From Arthrobacter sp. AZCC_0090 (lineage in GTDB: Bacteria; Actinomycetota; Actinomycetes; Actinomycetales; Micrococcaceae), in contig NZ_JACHEE010000011.1 in the NCBI RefSeq assembly GCF_014207375.1, forward strand, positions 62,001 through 126,000: DNA of 64,000 nt, given 5' to 3'. The notes under the pieces were generated by a model. It was not told the DNA's origin and ran no database searches. It was given only the letters and a program-made list of their open reading frames with translations. Below, piece after piece: positions 52,232 through 61,869 of this stretch (positions are counted from its first letter, which is position 1; every line of letters begins with the position of its first letter). The position numbers and the translations under genes are program-made.

Positions 52232-53174
52232 GTCGCGGGCCTACGGTGCCCTCACGTTTGGCAGGCCGTCCCACCCAGTGGTTTATCGGGTGGAGAGTTT
52301 GGCGCGTTTAATTCCCCGGTTGTGCGCTTCGATCACCTTCTCGATCGACCTGACTTCGGTCACCCCGTCTCGGTTTAAGCGGCGGTTTCTCCAGCTGGGA
52401 CTCCAGCCCGATCGACGTGGGCGCGATCCGACTGAGTTTGTCGCCGTCTGCTCGCCACAAACCCATCTCAACCGCCATTGGTCATTCCCTCAGGTAGTCG
52501 TCTCGCTCGTGCGGATGACAATCGGCAACCAGCCCTCGGGAACTGCGGCGACGGTGCAGATGTCTCTCACGGATCGCCGGACAGGAAAGTAATGACGCAG
52601 TCATCAGAATGCGTCAAGAAGAGTGACCATGCACCAAGTTAGATGGAAAAGCGGACCGCCGGTTGGTCTACCTTGACCGGGAATTGCGCCCTGCCAACCT
52701 ATGCTAATGCCGATAACAGCGCATATGACGTTTCATAGGTGGCGGACGCCGTCATCCGGACCCCGGCTGGCAGAAGCTGGAGCGCGTCGTGCCGTTGGCT
52801 GGCCAGCGCCATTTAATTCGGGCCCAGTTCATCGCTGCCTGTAATGCGTGTCGACCCCCGGTACCATCCGGCACACACAGAGGACCCCCGTCATAGACCT
52901 CTCCAAGCTCACCTACACAGTTGGGCGACGTCGCCAAAGCAACTTCAGACATTCTCGCCTCTCGGTCATCGCAAGGAACTCCCGTATCCATTACACGTCT
53001 GGCATCCAAGCGGGGAGCGGGGATTATCGACGGAAAGGTGACAGGCCGCCGGTAGTCATGTGCCTGATCCCGTTGCAGACGATGAAGGGGCGTGAAGCAA
53101 CGGCGAAACAACATCACCCCAGGCACGGGGTGCGGTGCCTGCCCGCATTCCGCGGGTGTTCCCGGTGCACTGCC
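52232..53174. other. 0.94-kb region upstream of the relaxase
   Basis: No convincing gene. It holds the right copy of the 19-bp direct repeat (52,710-52,728). A transfer origin would be expected near a MobF relaxase gene, but no specific nick site could be recognised. Confidence 0.5.
52710..52728 (+). repeat. 19-bp direct repeat, right copy
   Basis: CCGATAACAGCGCATATGA, matching 47,337-47,355 at 18 of 19 positions, in the same orientation. Confidence 0.6.
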
Positions 53175-56100
53175 GTGACGATGTCCATTGCCCGGCTGTC
53201 TGCGGATGCCGGGGTGAAGTACCTGCTGAAGACCACGGCCCATGGTGATATGACCGTCCGCGATCTGACGGACTACTACACGAAATCCGGCAACCCGCCC
53301 GGGACCTGGCTAGGCAGCGGCATCGACGGCATCGGCCTGGCGCCCGGCACCGTCCTGACGGATGATTCGGCAAAGGCCGTCTTCGAAGGAGCGCTGCATC
53401 CAATCACCGGTGAGCCGCTGGGCCGCCGACACGGGCAGCGGGCCACCGTCCCGGCAGGGCCGGGACCGAAGACCGGAACATCAACGCGTTGCCCCGTTGC
53501 CGGGTTCGACCTGACGTTCAGCGTTCCGAAGTCGGTCTCGGTCCTGTGGGCGCTCAGCCCGCAAGACGTCCGGGATCAGGTGTTCGCTGCGCATCACCGT
53601 GCCGTCCAGGACACCCTGGCCTGGCTCGAGTCCCGGGCCATCGGCACCCGGACCGGCCGCAACGGCGTGGCCCACGTCCCGGTCCGCGGAGCCATCGCCG
53701 CCGCGTTTGATCATTGGGAATCCCGGGCGGGTGACCCGCAACTGCACACCCACCTGGTCATCGCCAACCGCGTCCAACGAACCATCGACGGGGCGTGGAC
53801 CACCATCGATTCCCGGACCCTGTACAAAGCTGTGGTCACGGCCAGCGAGCACTACAACGGCCTGCTCTTCGACGAGCTGCAGCGCAGCCTGGGAACCGAG
53901 ACCGAGCTGCGGACACCCGTCTCGGTCGAACGCAACCCCAGCCGCGAGCTATCCGGGATCGATGCCGGGCTGATCACGGAGTTCTCCGCCCGGGCACGGA
54001 TCATCGAACTGGAGAAGGACCGGCTGGTCCGGCTCTGGAATCTCGAACACGGAACCAATCCCTCCGACGCCACCGTCCTGAAGCTCCGGCAACAGGCCAC
54101 CCTCTCCACCCGGACGGCCAAGGACGCCCAACCCGCACCGCTGGCCGAGCGGCTTACGTCCTGGCGCCGCCAGGCCGAAGGCCTCGGCTGCACACCGGAA
54201 CGCTTGGTAACCGCCACCGTCAACCAGTCCCGCACCCGGCCCCTCACAGGCGCGGACCTGTCCCCGGAATGGCGGCAGGCCACCGGGCAGCTGGTAATGC
54301 ACCTGGTCGCCCAAAAACGCGCCACCTGGAACCGATGGAATCTGCTCGCCGAGGCCGAACGCGTCTGCGCCGGCATCCGGATGGCCAGCCCCGCCGAACG
54401 CACAGCGATGATCGAAGCCCTCGCCGACAACGCCCAGACGTTCTCTGTCCCGCTCAACGACTACCGGTACATAGCCCCTGACAACGCCCGGGCTGACCTC
54501 GCCACCGAAGGGCACACGGTTTTCGACCCGGCCACCGGCCGTGCCTTCACCAACGCCCATATCCTTGCCGACGAGGAAGCCATCATGGCCGCCAGCCACG
54601 CCACCGACGCCCCCGGCCTGGAGCCCTGGGACGCCGTCGACGCCGTCACCGCAACGCCCGGCAGTGGGCGGCATGTCCTGTTCGCGGACCAGCAGGACGC
54701 CGCCATCCGGATCCTGAGCAGCCGGCGCCGCCTGGACGCGCTCACCGGTCCGGCCGGGGCGGGAAAGACCGCCATGATGAAGCTCGTCAGCCACGCCTGG
54801 CAACGGGTCCACGGCCCCAGCAGCGTGGTCGCCCTCGCCCCGGCGGCCATGTCGGCCGACGTCCTCGGCCACGCGTTGGGACTCGAAGCGGAGAACGTGA
54901 CGAAATGGCTCTACGAATCCAACGGACCCGGAGCAGCCGACCGCGCCCACCGCTACCTCCTCGCCCAACACGCCCTAGAACGCTCGCTGGTAGCTGGCCC
55001 GACTCAGAGGTCCCAGCGGCATGCAGCACAGGTCCTCGCCACCGTCACCGCCGAACAGTCCCGCTGGCAGCTCCACCCCGGCCAGCTCGTCATCATCGAC
55101 GAAGCGTCCATGGTCTCCACCTACCAGCTCGCCGCCCTGACCGGGATGGCGGCCGCGGCCGGGGCGAAACTTGTGCTGGTCGGTGACCCTGCCCAGCTGG
55201 ACTCCATCGACGCCGGCGGGATGCTCGGCTGGCTCGACCGCACCGGCCGGGCCGTGCGGCTGACCTCACTGCACCGCTTCACCTACCCCTGGGAAAGCGA
55301 CGCCTCCCTCCAGCTGCGGGCCGGGAACTGGGACGCGGTCCTGGAGTACCAGCGCCACGGCCGAATCCTGGCCGGCGACGACCACCGGATGATCGAGGCG
55401 GCCTACGCGGGATGGGCCGCCGACGAGAGAGCAGGGATGACCTCCATCCTCATCGCCCCGGACAATGACACTGTGACCATCCTCAACCGCCGCGCCCAGG
55501 ACGACCGGGCCGCCACCGGAGCCGTTGACAACCGGCACACTGTGCCCCTGGCCGACGGCCTCACAGCCGGTTGTGGGGATGTGATCCTGGCCCGGCGCAA
55601 CGACCGACGGATCCGGGACAGCATGGGCCAGTTCATCCGCAACGGCACCCTCCTGACCATCACCGCACACCCCACCAAATCCGGCACCGTGCCCTGCGTC
55701 AGAACAGACACCGGCGCCACCATCGACCTTGACCGTAGCTACCTGTCCGGGTTTACGGAATTGGGGTACGCAACCACAGCACACCGGTCGCAGGGAATCA
55801 CCGTCGACACCGGCCACATCGTCGTCGCAGAAGGCAGGCTCACCCGCGAACTGTTCTACGTCGGCATGACCCGCGGCCGGACCACGAACACCGCCTACAT
55901 CGTCGAACCCGACACTGACGCGGACGAACGGATTGATCCGACAGGTCTGCCCGGCTTGCCGGAGATCCTCGGCCAGATCCTCGCCGCCGAAGGCGCCGAA
56001 CACACAGCACACGAAACCCGGCAGGAACTCCAGGACAGCACCGATACCCTCCACCAGCTCGCCGCCGAGCACGACTACCTCACCCAACTCGCCGCCGACG

Positions 56101-56738
56101 ACGACCTCACGGATTTCCTCACCACCAACTTCCCCGGATCGGCCGGGGATCTGCAACGCTCTCCGGCATGGGGGCCCGCCGTCGCCGCCTGGAAGCGGCT
56201 GGCAGCACACGACCGGAACCTGGCCGAACACGAAGTAATCAACGCCATGACGCCCCGCGGCGAAGTCCGCGACCTGACGGCCATCATCCACAACCGGCTA
56301 CGCACCGCCGCCAACCGACACGAAGCACCCGAAGGGCTCCTCCGGTACCCCGGCAACCGCCCCGACCTGAGCAACCTCATCACCCAGGTCGAACAGCGCA
56401 TCCGCAACCGCGCCAAACTCGTGGCCGCACGCATCCCCACCCACCAGGAACCATGGATGCAGAACCTCGCCTCACAACTCCAGAACATCCCGGACCCGGA
56501 CCAGCGACGGCGGACGCTCCAGGAAATCCTCATCTACCGGGACCGCTGGGCCATCACCGACAACACCAACCCGCTCGGAACCCTTGTGGGCTGGGAGGAA
56601 CCTGACATGCAAAACCAACGCCAACGGCTCCAGACGAAGCTCTCACCGGTTACCCACACCCGCACCAGCCCCGCCACGGCAACGGCGGACCCTTACCCGC
56701 CGTCCCCCTCGACACGGGACATTGGGCTGCGGATCTAA
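53175..56738 (+). CDS. MobF-family relaxase/helicase (TrwC/TraI type)
   Basis: A 1187-residue conjugative relaxase. The N-terminal relaxase domain has a catalytic Tyr pair candidate in LTDYYTKSG and the metal-binding HxHxx block GDPQLHTHLVIAN with FDLTFSVPKSVSVLWAL before it. The C-terminal superfamily I helicase has Walker A LTGPAGAGKTAMMK (about residue 525), Walker B VIIDEASMV, GDPAQLDSI, YATTAHRSQG and FYVGMTRGR. It nicks oriT and unwinds the transferred strand. The start is GTG 53,175 or ATG 53,181 (M[TM]SIARLSADAG). No coupling protein is visible, so the element may be mobilisable rather than self-transmissible. Confidence 0.9.
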   Translation: MTMSIARLSADAGVKYLLKTTAHGDMTVRDLTDYYTKSGNPPGTWLGSGIDGIGLAPGTVLTDDSAKAVFEGALHPITGEPLGRRHGQRATVPAGPGPKTGTSTRCPVAGFDLTFSVPKSVSVLWALSPQDVRDQVFAAHHRAVQDTLAWLESRAIGTRTGRNGVAHVPVRGAIAAAFDHWESRAGDPQLHTHLVIANRVQRTIDGAWTTIDSRTLYKAVVTASEHYNGLLFDELQRSLGTETELRTPVSVERNPSRELSGIDAGLITEFSARARIIELEKDRLVRLWNLEHGTNPSDATVLKLRQQATLSTRTAKDAQPAPLAERLTSWRRQAEGLGCTPERLVTATVNQSRTRPLTGADLSPEWRQATGQLVMHLVAQKRATWNRWNLLAEAERVCAGIRMASPAERTAMIEALADNAQTFSVPLNDYRYIAPDNARADLATEGHTVFDPATGRAFTNAHILADEEAIMAASHATDAPGLEPWDAVDAVTATPGSGRHVLFADQQDAAIRILSSRRRLDALTGPAGAGKTAMMKLVSHAWQRVHGPSSVVALAPAAMSADVLGHALGLEAENVTKWLYESNGPGAADRAHRYLLAQHALERSLVAGPTQRSQRHAAQVLATVTAEQSRWQLHPGQLVIIDEASMVSTYQLAALTGMAAAAGAKLVLVGDPAQLDSIDAGGMLGWLDRTGRAVRLTSLHRFTYPWESDASLQLRAGNWDAVLEYQRHGRILAGDDHRMIEAAYAGWAADERAGMTSILIAPDNDTVTILNRRAQDDRAATGAVDNRHTVPLADGLTAGCGDVILARRNDRRIRDSMGQFIRNGTLLTITAHPTKSGTVPCVRTDTGATIDLDRSYLSGFTELGYATTAHRSQGITVDTGHIVVAEGRLTRELFYVGMTRGRTTNTAYIVEPDTDADERIDPTGLPGLPEILGQILAAEGAEHTAHETRQELQDSTDTLHQLAAEHDYLTQLAADDDLTDFLTTNFPGSAGDLQRSPAWGPAVAAWKRLAAHDRNLAEHEVINAMTPRGEVRDLTAIIHNRLRTAANRHEAPEGLLRYPGNRPDLSNLITQVEQRIRNRAKLVAARIPTHQEPWMQNLASQLQNIPDPDQRRRTLQEILIYRDRWAITDNTNPLGTLVGWEEPDMQNQRQRLQTKLSPVTHTRTSPATATADPYPPSPSTRDIGLRI

Positions 56739-56910
56739 AGTTAGAAGTCGCACTTCCCATCGCTGGCCGAAGATGCCGACCGCTCAGAAAGTAGAGTGGG
56801 ACCGCAGATCAGGCTGACCGAAGTTCTCCAGGTGTTTGTTGATAGCGGCGGCGGGGCGCGAACGGTAGATTGACGGCCACGGCTGTGCAGCCGGGGATGG
56901 GGGATGCTTG

Positions 56911-58449
56911 GTGCAGTTGGTGGCGTACCTGAACGGTGATCGGGTCGACGCGACACAGATGGCCCACGATCCGTGGCGGGCGCTGGTCAATCACCCTCTC
57001 TACATGGACCTGGTGCTGCTGGAGTGCGGGCTGCGGGCGAGCCGGGTCACGCGCAGGGGCCGGCAGTTCTTCAAGCATTATCCCGGCGTCGAATGCTCCG
57101 TCGAGCACAAGTCTGAGTCGGATCAGCACTTGGCGATGAAGCGGGCGCTGCAGGACAGAATCAACGCCGTGCCTGGCTGGCGTGCGGAGGTTGAGCACGC
57201 GCATCCGCAACGGGCGTGGATCGCTGATGTCATGGCCATTCACACAACCGGCAGGCGGCTCGCATTCGAGGTCCAGCTGTCGCCGCAGAGCGAGGATGAG
57301 TACGTCTACCGGTCCCAGCGTTACGTGCATGATGGCATCGGTCCGGTGTGGGTGGTCCCCGACAACCACGACGAGTTCCGGGTGAAACTGCCGATGATCG
57401 TCACGGGCTTCGGCAAAACCAGCGACCTGCCCGAGGCCCCGGCGAAGCTCATGGATCGGGCTCGGTACCAGCCGGTATTAGGTAAATCGGGCCATGTCGG
57501 GCGCGCGGTGGACGCGGTCCTGCATCCATCCTTTCGGTGGTCGTATGGAACCCCGAAGCACCAGCTGGAGGAGATCGCGAGACCGGCGGAGATCCGGGCC
57601 AAAGCTGCGACAGAACATCTGGAGAAGGTAAAGCAGGATGAGGAGGCGAAACGCCTTGCCGCGGAGAATGCCGCCGCAGTTGCGGCTGAAGTCACGGCGA
57701 GGTTTGTCGACGCTGCCGCCACACCAGAAATCACCGACGCGCCACCTGTCCTCTCAAGCCGGCGCATTTGGGCCAGTGAGGTTCGCTGTATGAAGTCCGG
57801 TCACCCGATGCTGATCTGGCTGGTCACCGAACCAACCAAACAGCACGCAGAGAACTGGATGCCAAGGGCTGAGAACTTTAACAGCGTCCTGGCACACGTA
57901 GACAGCTGGCTGTCCGCAGCCGGACGCGGTCTGGCCCGGGCAGGCATATTCCGGCTTAAAGGCCCTGGCAACCGCAGTGCATTTGCCTGCCCCATCTGCG
58001 AAGACGTCATCAAAAGCCGTTGGGTAACCGCGCTCCCCCCAGCCAAGTGGTCCGTCATTGCCGAAGGCGGTGCAACCAACCCCGAGGCACGCGAAGTGCT
58101 GCACCGGCGCCAACCGGCCCATCCACCGCAAACTCACCCCCGGCCACCAGCTGCCATCAGGCCTTCCAACATCTCCGAGGGTGACTACCGGTTCATCGGA
58201 CCAAAACGCACGCCGTTCTGGATATCCGAAACCACGAACGGCCGGGAGATAGCAGAACGCCAAGCGGCCAAGGACGCAAAGGCGGCTCGCATGCATGAGA
58301 TCACGAACAACTCCCGCTACCGGGCCAGCCCGAATGGATTCCGTTTCGAGTGCACAGACTGTGGCGGGATGTTCGAGGACGACAACGAAGGCATCCATGC
58401 CAACGCGCGCTGCCTCATCCGCGGTACAAGGAGTTCAGGCTGGCAGTAG
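56911..58449 (+). CDS. CoiA-like nuclease-domain protein
   Basis: A 512-residue protein. The region about 85-150 resembles the competence protein CoiA nuclease: SDQHLAMKRALQDRI, RAWIADVMAIH, LAFEVQLSPQSEDEY and RYVHDGIGPVWVV. The middle has a coiled coil (AKAATEHLEKVKQDEEAKRL), followed by zinc-ribbon-type CPICEDV and CTDCGGMFEDD...C. The GTG at 56,911 is preceded by GGGGGATG. It follows the relaxase gene and may process DNA during transfer; this is inferred. Confidence 0.75.
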   Translation: MQLVAYLNGDRVDATQMAHDPWRALVNHPLYMDLVLLECGLRASRVTRRGRQFFKHYPGVECSVEHKSESDQHLAMKRALQDRINAVPGWRAEVEHAHPQRAWIADVMAIHTTGRRLAFEVQLSPQSEDEYVYRSQRYVHDGIGPVWVVPDNHDEFRVKLPMIVTGFGKTSDLPEAPAKLMDRARYQPVLGKSGHVGRAVDAVLHPSFRWSYGTPKHQLEEIARPAEIRAKAATEHLEKVKQDEEAKRLAAENAAAVAAEVTARFVDAAATPEITDAPPVLSSRRIWASEVRCMKSGHPMLIWLVTEPTKQHAENWMPRAENFNSVLAHVDSWLSAAGRGLARAGIFRLKGPGNRSAFACPICEDVIKSRWVTALPPAKWSVIAEGGATNPEAREVLHRRQPAHPPQTHPRPPAAIRPSNISEGDYRFIGPKRTPFWISETTNGREIAERQAAKDAKAARMHEITNNSRYRASPNGFRFECTDCGGMFEDDNEGIHANARCLIRGTRSSGWQ

Positions 58450-58705
58450 CCAAATTAGCTATCCGGGGACGGCCATTCTCGCCCGCAAGGACAGCAAGGG
58501 TGGGGCTCCGGTGTCGTACTTCGCCTCGCCAAGACCTTCGATCCGCGATTTCCCGGTATGAGAGCCTGTCTTCTCGCAATCTCCGGTACATGCCCGCGAT
58601 GGTGAGGGCTGGGGGCTCCGAACCAAATTTGCCACAGCTTGCGGCACATTTGCCGTGAGGCAGGTCTCTTGGGAGGCCGGAGTCGTCGCCAGTTTGTAGG
58701 TCCGC

Positions 58706-59716
58706 TTAGTAGCGGTCTTCGGTCCAATAGATGGATTGGTCTTGGGTGCTCGTCATCAGGTATTGGACCCCGATGCTGCGGAGCCATCTGTCGGTCAGTT
58801 CGCACAGTTTGGCTAGTATGGCTGCGATTTCTGCCGCGGTCATCGGGTGGTCGGCGGGCTTGAGTTCATGGAATGTCTGGCTCCATTCATCCCAACTGTG
58901 CTCGATGTATTCGTTCCAGCCTTCCGGGAGGTTGCTGGGTCTAACAGGGCTCCCTTCTTCGTCGACGCCAAGTTCGGCTGTGAGGTAGGCGATGACCCTA
59001 ATGAGGCTGTTGGCAGCCGTGAGAGTCCGGAACATCGCGGATCCGAGGTCGGACTGCCAAGTTCTCTTTGACTCGTTTAGCTCGTCCCGAAAGTGCGCGA
59101 TGGCGTCTTCAAGGTGGGATTCCTGGCTGTGGGGCGACGGTGCGCGTTGTGCGGTGAGCTGTTCAATCCGGTCGTCGTCAATGTGCGCCGCGAGGTGCTT
59201 ACGCCAGGCATAATGCGTGGGTTCACGCTGCGGAAGGTCCTGGTACACGGAACAGTCCTCGCCGCGGTGGTGGAGAGCGGCGTGACCGGCCTCGTGAAGC
59301 GCGATATGCGCCCCGGCCACGAGTGCGTGCTCGATCACATCCTGGATACTGTTGGCTGTTTCCGGGGAATTGAAGAAGACGTCGTCGGAGATGATGATGT
59401 CGGATGTGTCATCCGGGTGAGTGATTGTTCGAGCGCCGACATGGCCGGCGCCGCGGTCGGTGGTGTAGGCGTTGTCGGGGTCTCGGTTCTCAATCTCGTT
59501 AACTGTCTTGACGATGTCGCCGGTGATGGTCAGCCGCCACGATTTCGGGTCGGGCAGCAAGGACAGGACCTGTGTGCCGAGAACTGCTCCGAGGTTCTGT
59601 TCCTGAAGCAGGTACATCAAGGGACCGCTTACTTCTTCGCTGAGGTGGGCAACATTGATCGTGATTTGGGATCCACCCAGGGCATCAGTCATGAGTTGAG
59701 AATAGGCGATATCCAA
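58706..59716 (-). CDS. Putative zinc metallopeptidase (HExxH)
   Basis: A 336-residue protein. The zinc motif HEAGH lies in GAHIALHEAGHAALHHRGE (near residue 150), embedded in a helix as in zincins. A second acidic ligand candidate is in HIDDDRIEQL. The N- and C-terminal parts have no recognised domain. The start is uncertain: TTG 59,716 has GGGG upstream; ATG 59,692 (MTDALGGSQ) lacks a ribosome site. It could act like ImmA-type proteases that cleave island repressors, but similarity is limited to the motif. Confidence 0.6.
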   Translation of the reverse strand: MDIAYSQLMTDALGGSQITINVAHLSEEVSGPLMYLLQEQNLGAVLGTQVLSLLPDPKSWRLTITGDIVKTVNEIENRDPDNAYTTDRGAGHVGARTITHPDDTSDIIISDDVFFNSPETANSIQDVIEHALVAGAHIALHEAGHAALHHRGEDCSVYQDLPQREPTHYAWRKHLAAHIDDDRIEQLTAQRAPSPHSQESHLEDAIAHFRDELNESKRTWQSDLGSAMFRTLTAANSLIRVIAYLTAELGVDEEGSPVRPSNLPEGWNEYIEHSWDEWSQTFHELKPADHPMTAAEIAAILAKLCELTDRWLRSIGVQYLMTSTQDQSIYWTEDRY

Positions 59717-59798
59717 GCACTACCCCGCCGGCGCCAGAATCGAACGTGGCCTGATTACCTGTGGTCGGCGGCACGGCACAAAGGCAGTCTCATCGAGG

Positions 59799-59850
59799 AA
59801 GACAGGGGATGGAGTCACATCCACACGGCTGTGACTCCATCCCCTGTCTT
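59799..59850. terminator. Strong bidirectional terminator
   Basis: A perfect 21-bp stem (AAGACAGGGGATGGAGTCAC with complement ending TCCATCCCCTGTCTT) with a 10-base loop. On the minus strand it follows the 93-residue gene directly. T runs on both sides allow termination in either direction. Confidence 0.92.
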
Positions 59851-59852
59851 TT

Positions 59853-60134
59853 CTACTTCTTCTTCAGATCCTTGAGGTCCTTACGGTCGATCTGCTGAGC
59901 ACCAGCGAACCTGTAGGCGTTGTTGATACGGGCCCCGCTACGTACAGATCTGTCGATGCCACGACGAGTCTCGGGGAGGCGGACTTCCTTGCTGTAGTCG
60001 CCGTACTGCTTGGTGAGGTTGGTGTTGTCCTTGACGACGGCGGGGAGGCCGGAGCCGAGCAACGTGGTCGCGGCTCCAAGGCCGGCTACTGCACGGACTC
60101 CGCCCGTCAGCCACTTCTTGGGGATCCCGAACAT
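59853..60134 (-). CDS. Small protein downstream of DUF4407 gene
   Basis: A 93-residue protein. A hydrophobic segment (WLTGGVRAVAGLGAATTLLGSG) is followed by a basic, helical tail ending KDLKDLKKK. It lies 5 bp after the DUF4407 gene and before a strong terminator, so the two form an operon. Function unknown; probably a membrane-associated partner. Confidence 0.68.
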   Translation of the reverse strand: MFGIPKKWLTGGVRAVAGLGAATTLLGSGLPAVVKDNTNLTKQYGDYSKEVRLPETRRGIDRSVRSGARINNAYRFAGAQQIDRKDLKDLKKK

Positions 60135-60139
60135 TTGAA

Positions 60140-61351
60140 TCAGTCCTCCTTGTTTTCGCCGGTGAGGGTCTTCTGGTGGCTCGCCAGGTCCGCGGCCTGC
60201 CGCTCGGCCTCTTCGAGGGCCTCCGTGACAATCTCGGGGATCTCGATGGGATTCGTGACCGTGGCGTAGGACCGGGCGATGGCGATCGTCTTGTACGGGG
60301 TGCTCGTCTCGACGGTCTTGATGGCCTGTTCCTTGGCCTTGATGATCATCCGGGAAAGGGTCGCGCAGGCCTTGCCCGCAGCTTCAAGCAGTACTGCGCG
60401 CTGTTTGCGCAAGCCCTCTACATATGTGGTGTAGCCGGCAAGCTGTCCGGAGTGGTGGGCGACCCGGTCGGTCTCGTCGGATCCATTCTCGTATTCGCCC
60501 TGGTAGTTGATGTATCCGGAGACGGCAACGAGAAGCGCGAGCATTACCGACAGGGCCAGAACTAAGACCGTGTCCGCCCCGGCGCCAGTCCCCTCGCTGT
60601 AGACGCGGGAACCCATCACGAACGCGACAGCGACCAGAACCACAAGAGTCACGGCCTGTTCACAACGCAACCGACGGAGCGAAGCCGCGGTGCTGGATTC
60701 GATCGAGGAGTCGGCACCCTTGAACCGGCGATGCCGCCTGCCCATGGTCCGCATGAGCTTGGCAAAAAGGATGGTCCCGAGCAAGCCGAAAATCACAGCG
60801 ACGCCGAAGTTGATCAGAACGGGAAGATCACCGCTGAACACCAGCCTCAGGTTCACATTCAGCAGGGAGCACATCGCGTAGACGAAGATCGGCAGGTCGA
60901 TCGCAAGCAACAGCGACTCCTTGAAAGCAACTCCCCGACCTTCACGGCGGATGTGATGCTTCTTCGACCCCTCGTTGGTCTCGCGGACAACCTGGTCACG
61001 CAGGGTGTCGTGGGCGTCTTGCGCCTCCTCGGGGGTCAGCTGCTCCCCGTTAGGCCCGACCAGACGGACTTCACCGACACGGTCCAGCTGCTGATCAATG
61101 ATGTTGATCCTGGCAAACAAATCCTTGACCGAGTCGATCTTCTTCTCAATCGGTCCCTTCACCTGCGTCCCCAAGGCATCCTTCGCGCGCTTCACCGGCC
61201 CGGCGAGGACGACCTGCTCGGCGTGGGTGAGCTTCCCGTCAACACGGCTGTCCATCGACCGGTTGGCTTCCGCTACCACCGCATCAGCCTTCACGATCTG
61301 TAACGGGGCAATCGGCCCCAACCCGAACAGCGAGGTGACCTTGTCCCTCAC
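60140..61351 (-). CDS. DUF4407-type membrane protein
   Basis: A 403-residue protein from GTG 61,351. An N-terminal helical part (residues about 1-125, with coiled-coil character) is followed by about four transmembrane helices (near 145-165, 180-200, 230-250, 260-285) and a C-terminal coiled coil (TYVEGLRKQRAVLLEAAGKA; EALEEAERQAADLASHQ), the plan of DUF4407 proteins found in actinobacterial islands and conjugative elements. The in-frame text upstream of the GTG (SGEFHGYQQGGYTPEQKAGP) is protein-like and preceded by AAGGAG, but has no start codon, so the true start may be damaged. Confidence 0.75.
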   Translation of the reverse strand: MRDKVTSLFGLGPIAPLQIVKADAVVAEANRSMDSRVDGKLTHAEQVVLAGPVKRAKDALGTQVKGPIEKKIDSVKDLFARINIIDQQLDRVGEVRLVGPNGEQLTPEEAQDAHDTLRDQVVRETNEGSKKHHIRREGRGVAFKESLLLAIDLPIFVYAMCSLLNVNLRLVFSGDLPVLINFGVAVIFGLLGTILFAKLMRTMGRRHRRFKGADSSIESSTAASLRRLRCEQAVTLVVLVAVAFVMGSRVYSEGTGAGADTVLVLALSVMLALLVAVSGYINYQGEYENGSDETDRVAHHSGQLAGYTTYVEGLRKQRAVLLEAAGKACATLSRMIIKAKEQAIKTVETSTPYKTIAIARSYATVTNPIEIPEIVTEALEEAERQAADLASHQKTLTGENKED

Positions 61352-61869
61352 CGGGATTCTCGCCGGCCCGGCCTTCTGTTCAGGCGTATAGCCGCCCTGC
61401 TGATAGCCGTGGAACTCACCGCTGGCTCCTTACTTTTCACGGGGCTAACGTCTCTCCACCCTGAGATCAAGTTACAGCGGACCACCGACACTTCATCGGT
61501 CCGGCACGTCGAAGAGAGGCGCAGCCGTGAGGGCCAGCGTCGATCCTAGACGTGAGAGTTTGAATCGATCAGGGTCGTTGTGTCTTATTGTCGGATGTCA
61601 TCGCCTCGCTCGACGACCTGGCCGTTCGCAGCGGCGTCGCCGATCCCGCTCCCGCAGCTCGTCGAGCAGCACTCCCTTGACTCTACGTTCTGGGAGGGAC
61701 TGGTGCGGCCGAAGAGTCCGCGCGACCAAATGTGCGCGAATTGTCGGGCGCGACCTTCAGCACCACGAGTTCCACTGCCTTGACACGATCGAAGCCGCAC
61801 GGCAAATGTCTTTGACTACCGATAGATTCGACTAACTGCTGCTACTGCGAAAAGTGCCATGAGGAAAAG
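61352..61869. other. 518-bp region between DUF4407 and AbiTii genes
   Basis: The left 75 bases extend the DUF4407 reading frame without a start codon. The rest shows only short Arg/Ser-rich open frames. It must hold divergent promoters for the DUF4407 and AbiTii genes, but no clear elements were found. Confidence 0.5.

Noticed and set aside
52278..52592. A 104-residue open frame before the relaxase
   Set aside because: No recognisable features and no ribosome site; treated as intergenic.
52848..53174. N-terminal extension of the relaxase frame
   Set aside because: The family starts near MSIARLSADAG; the upstream 109 codons do not resemble relaxase sequence.
61527..61835. Arg/Ser-rich open frames between the DUF4407 and AbiTii genes
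   Set aside because: Several overlapping frames of similar low-complexity text, none protein-like.
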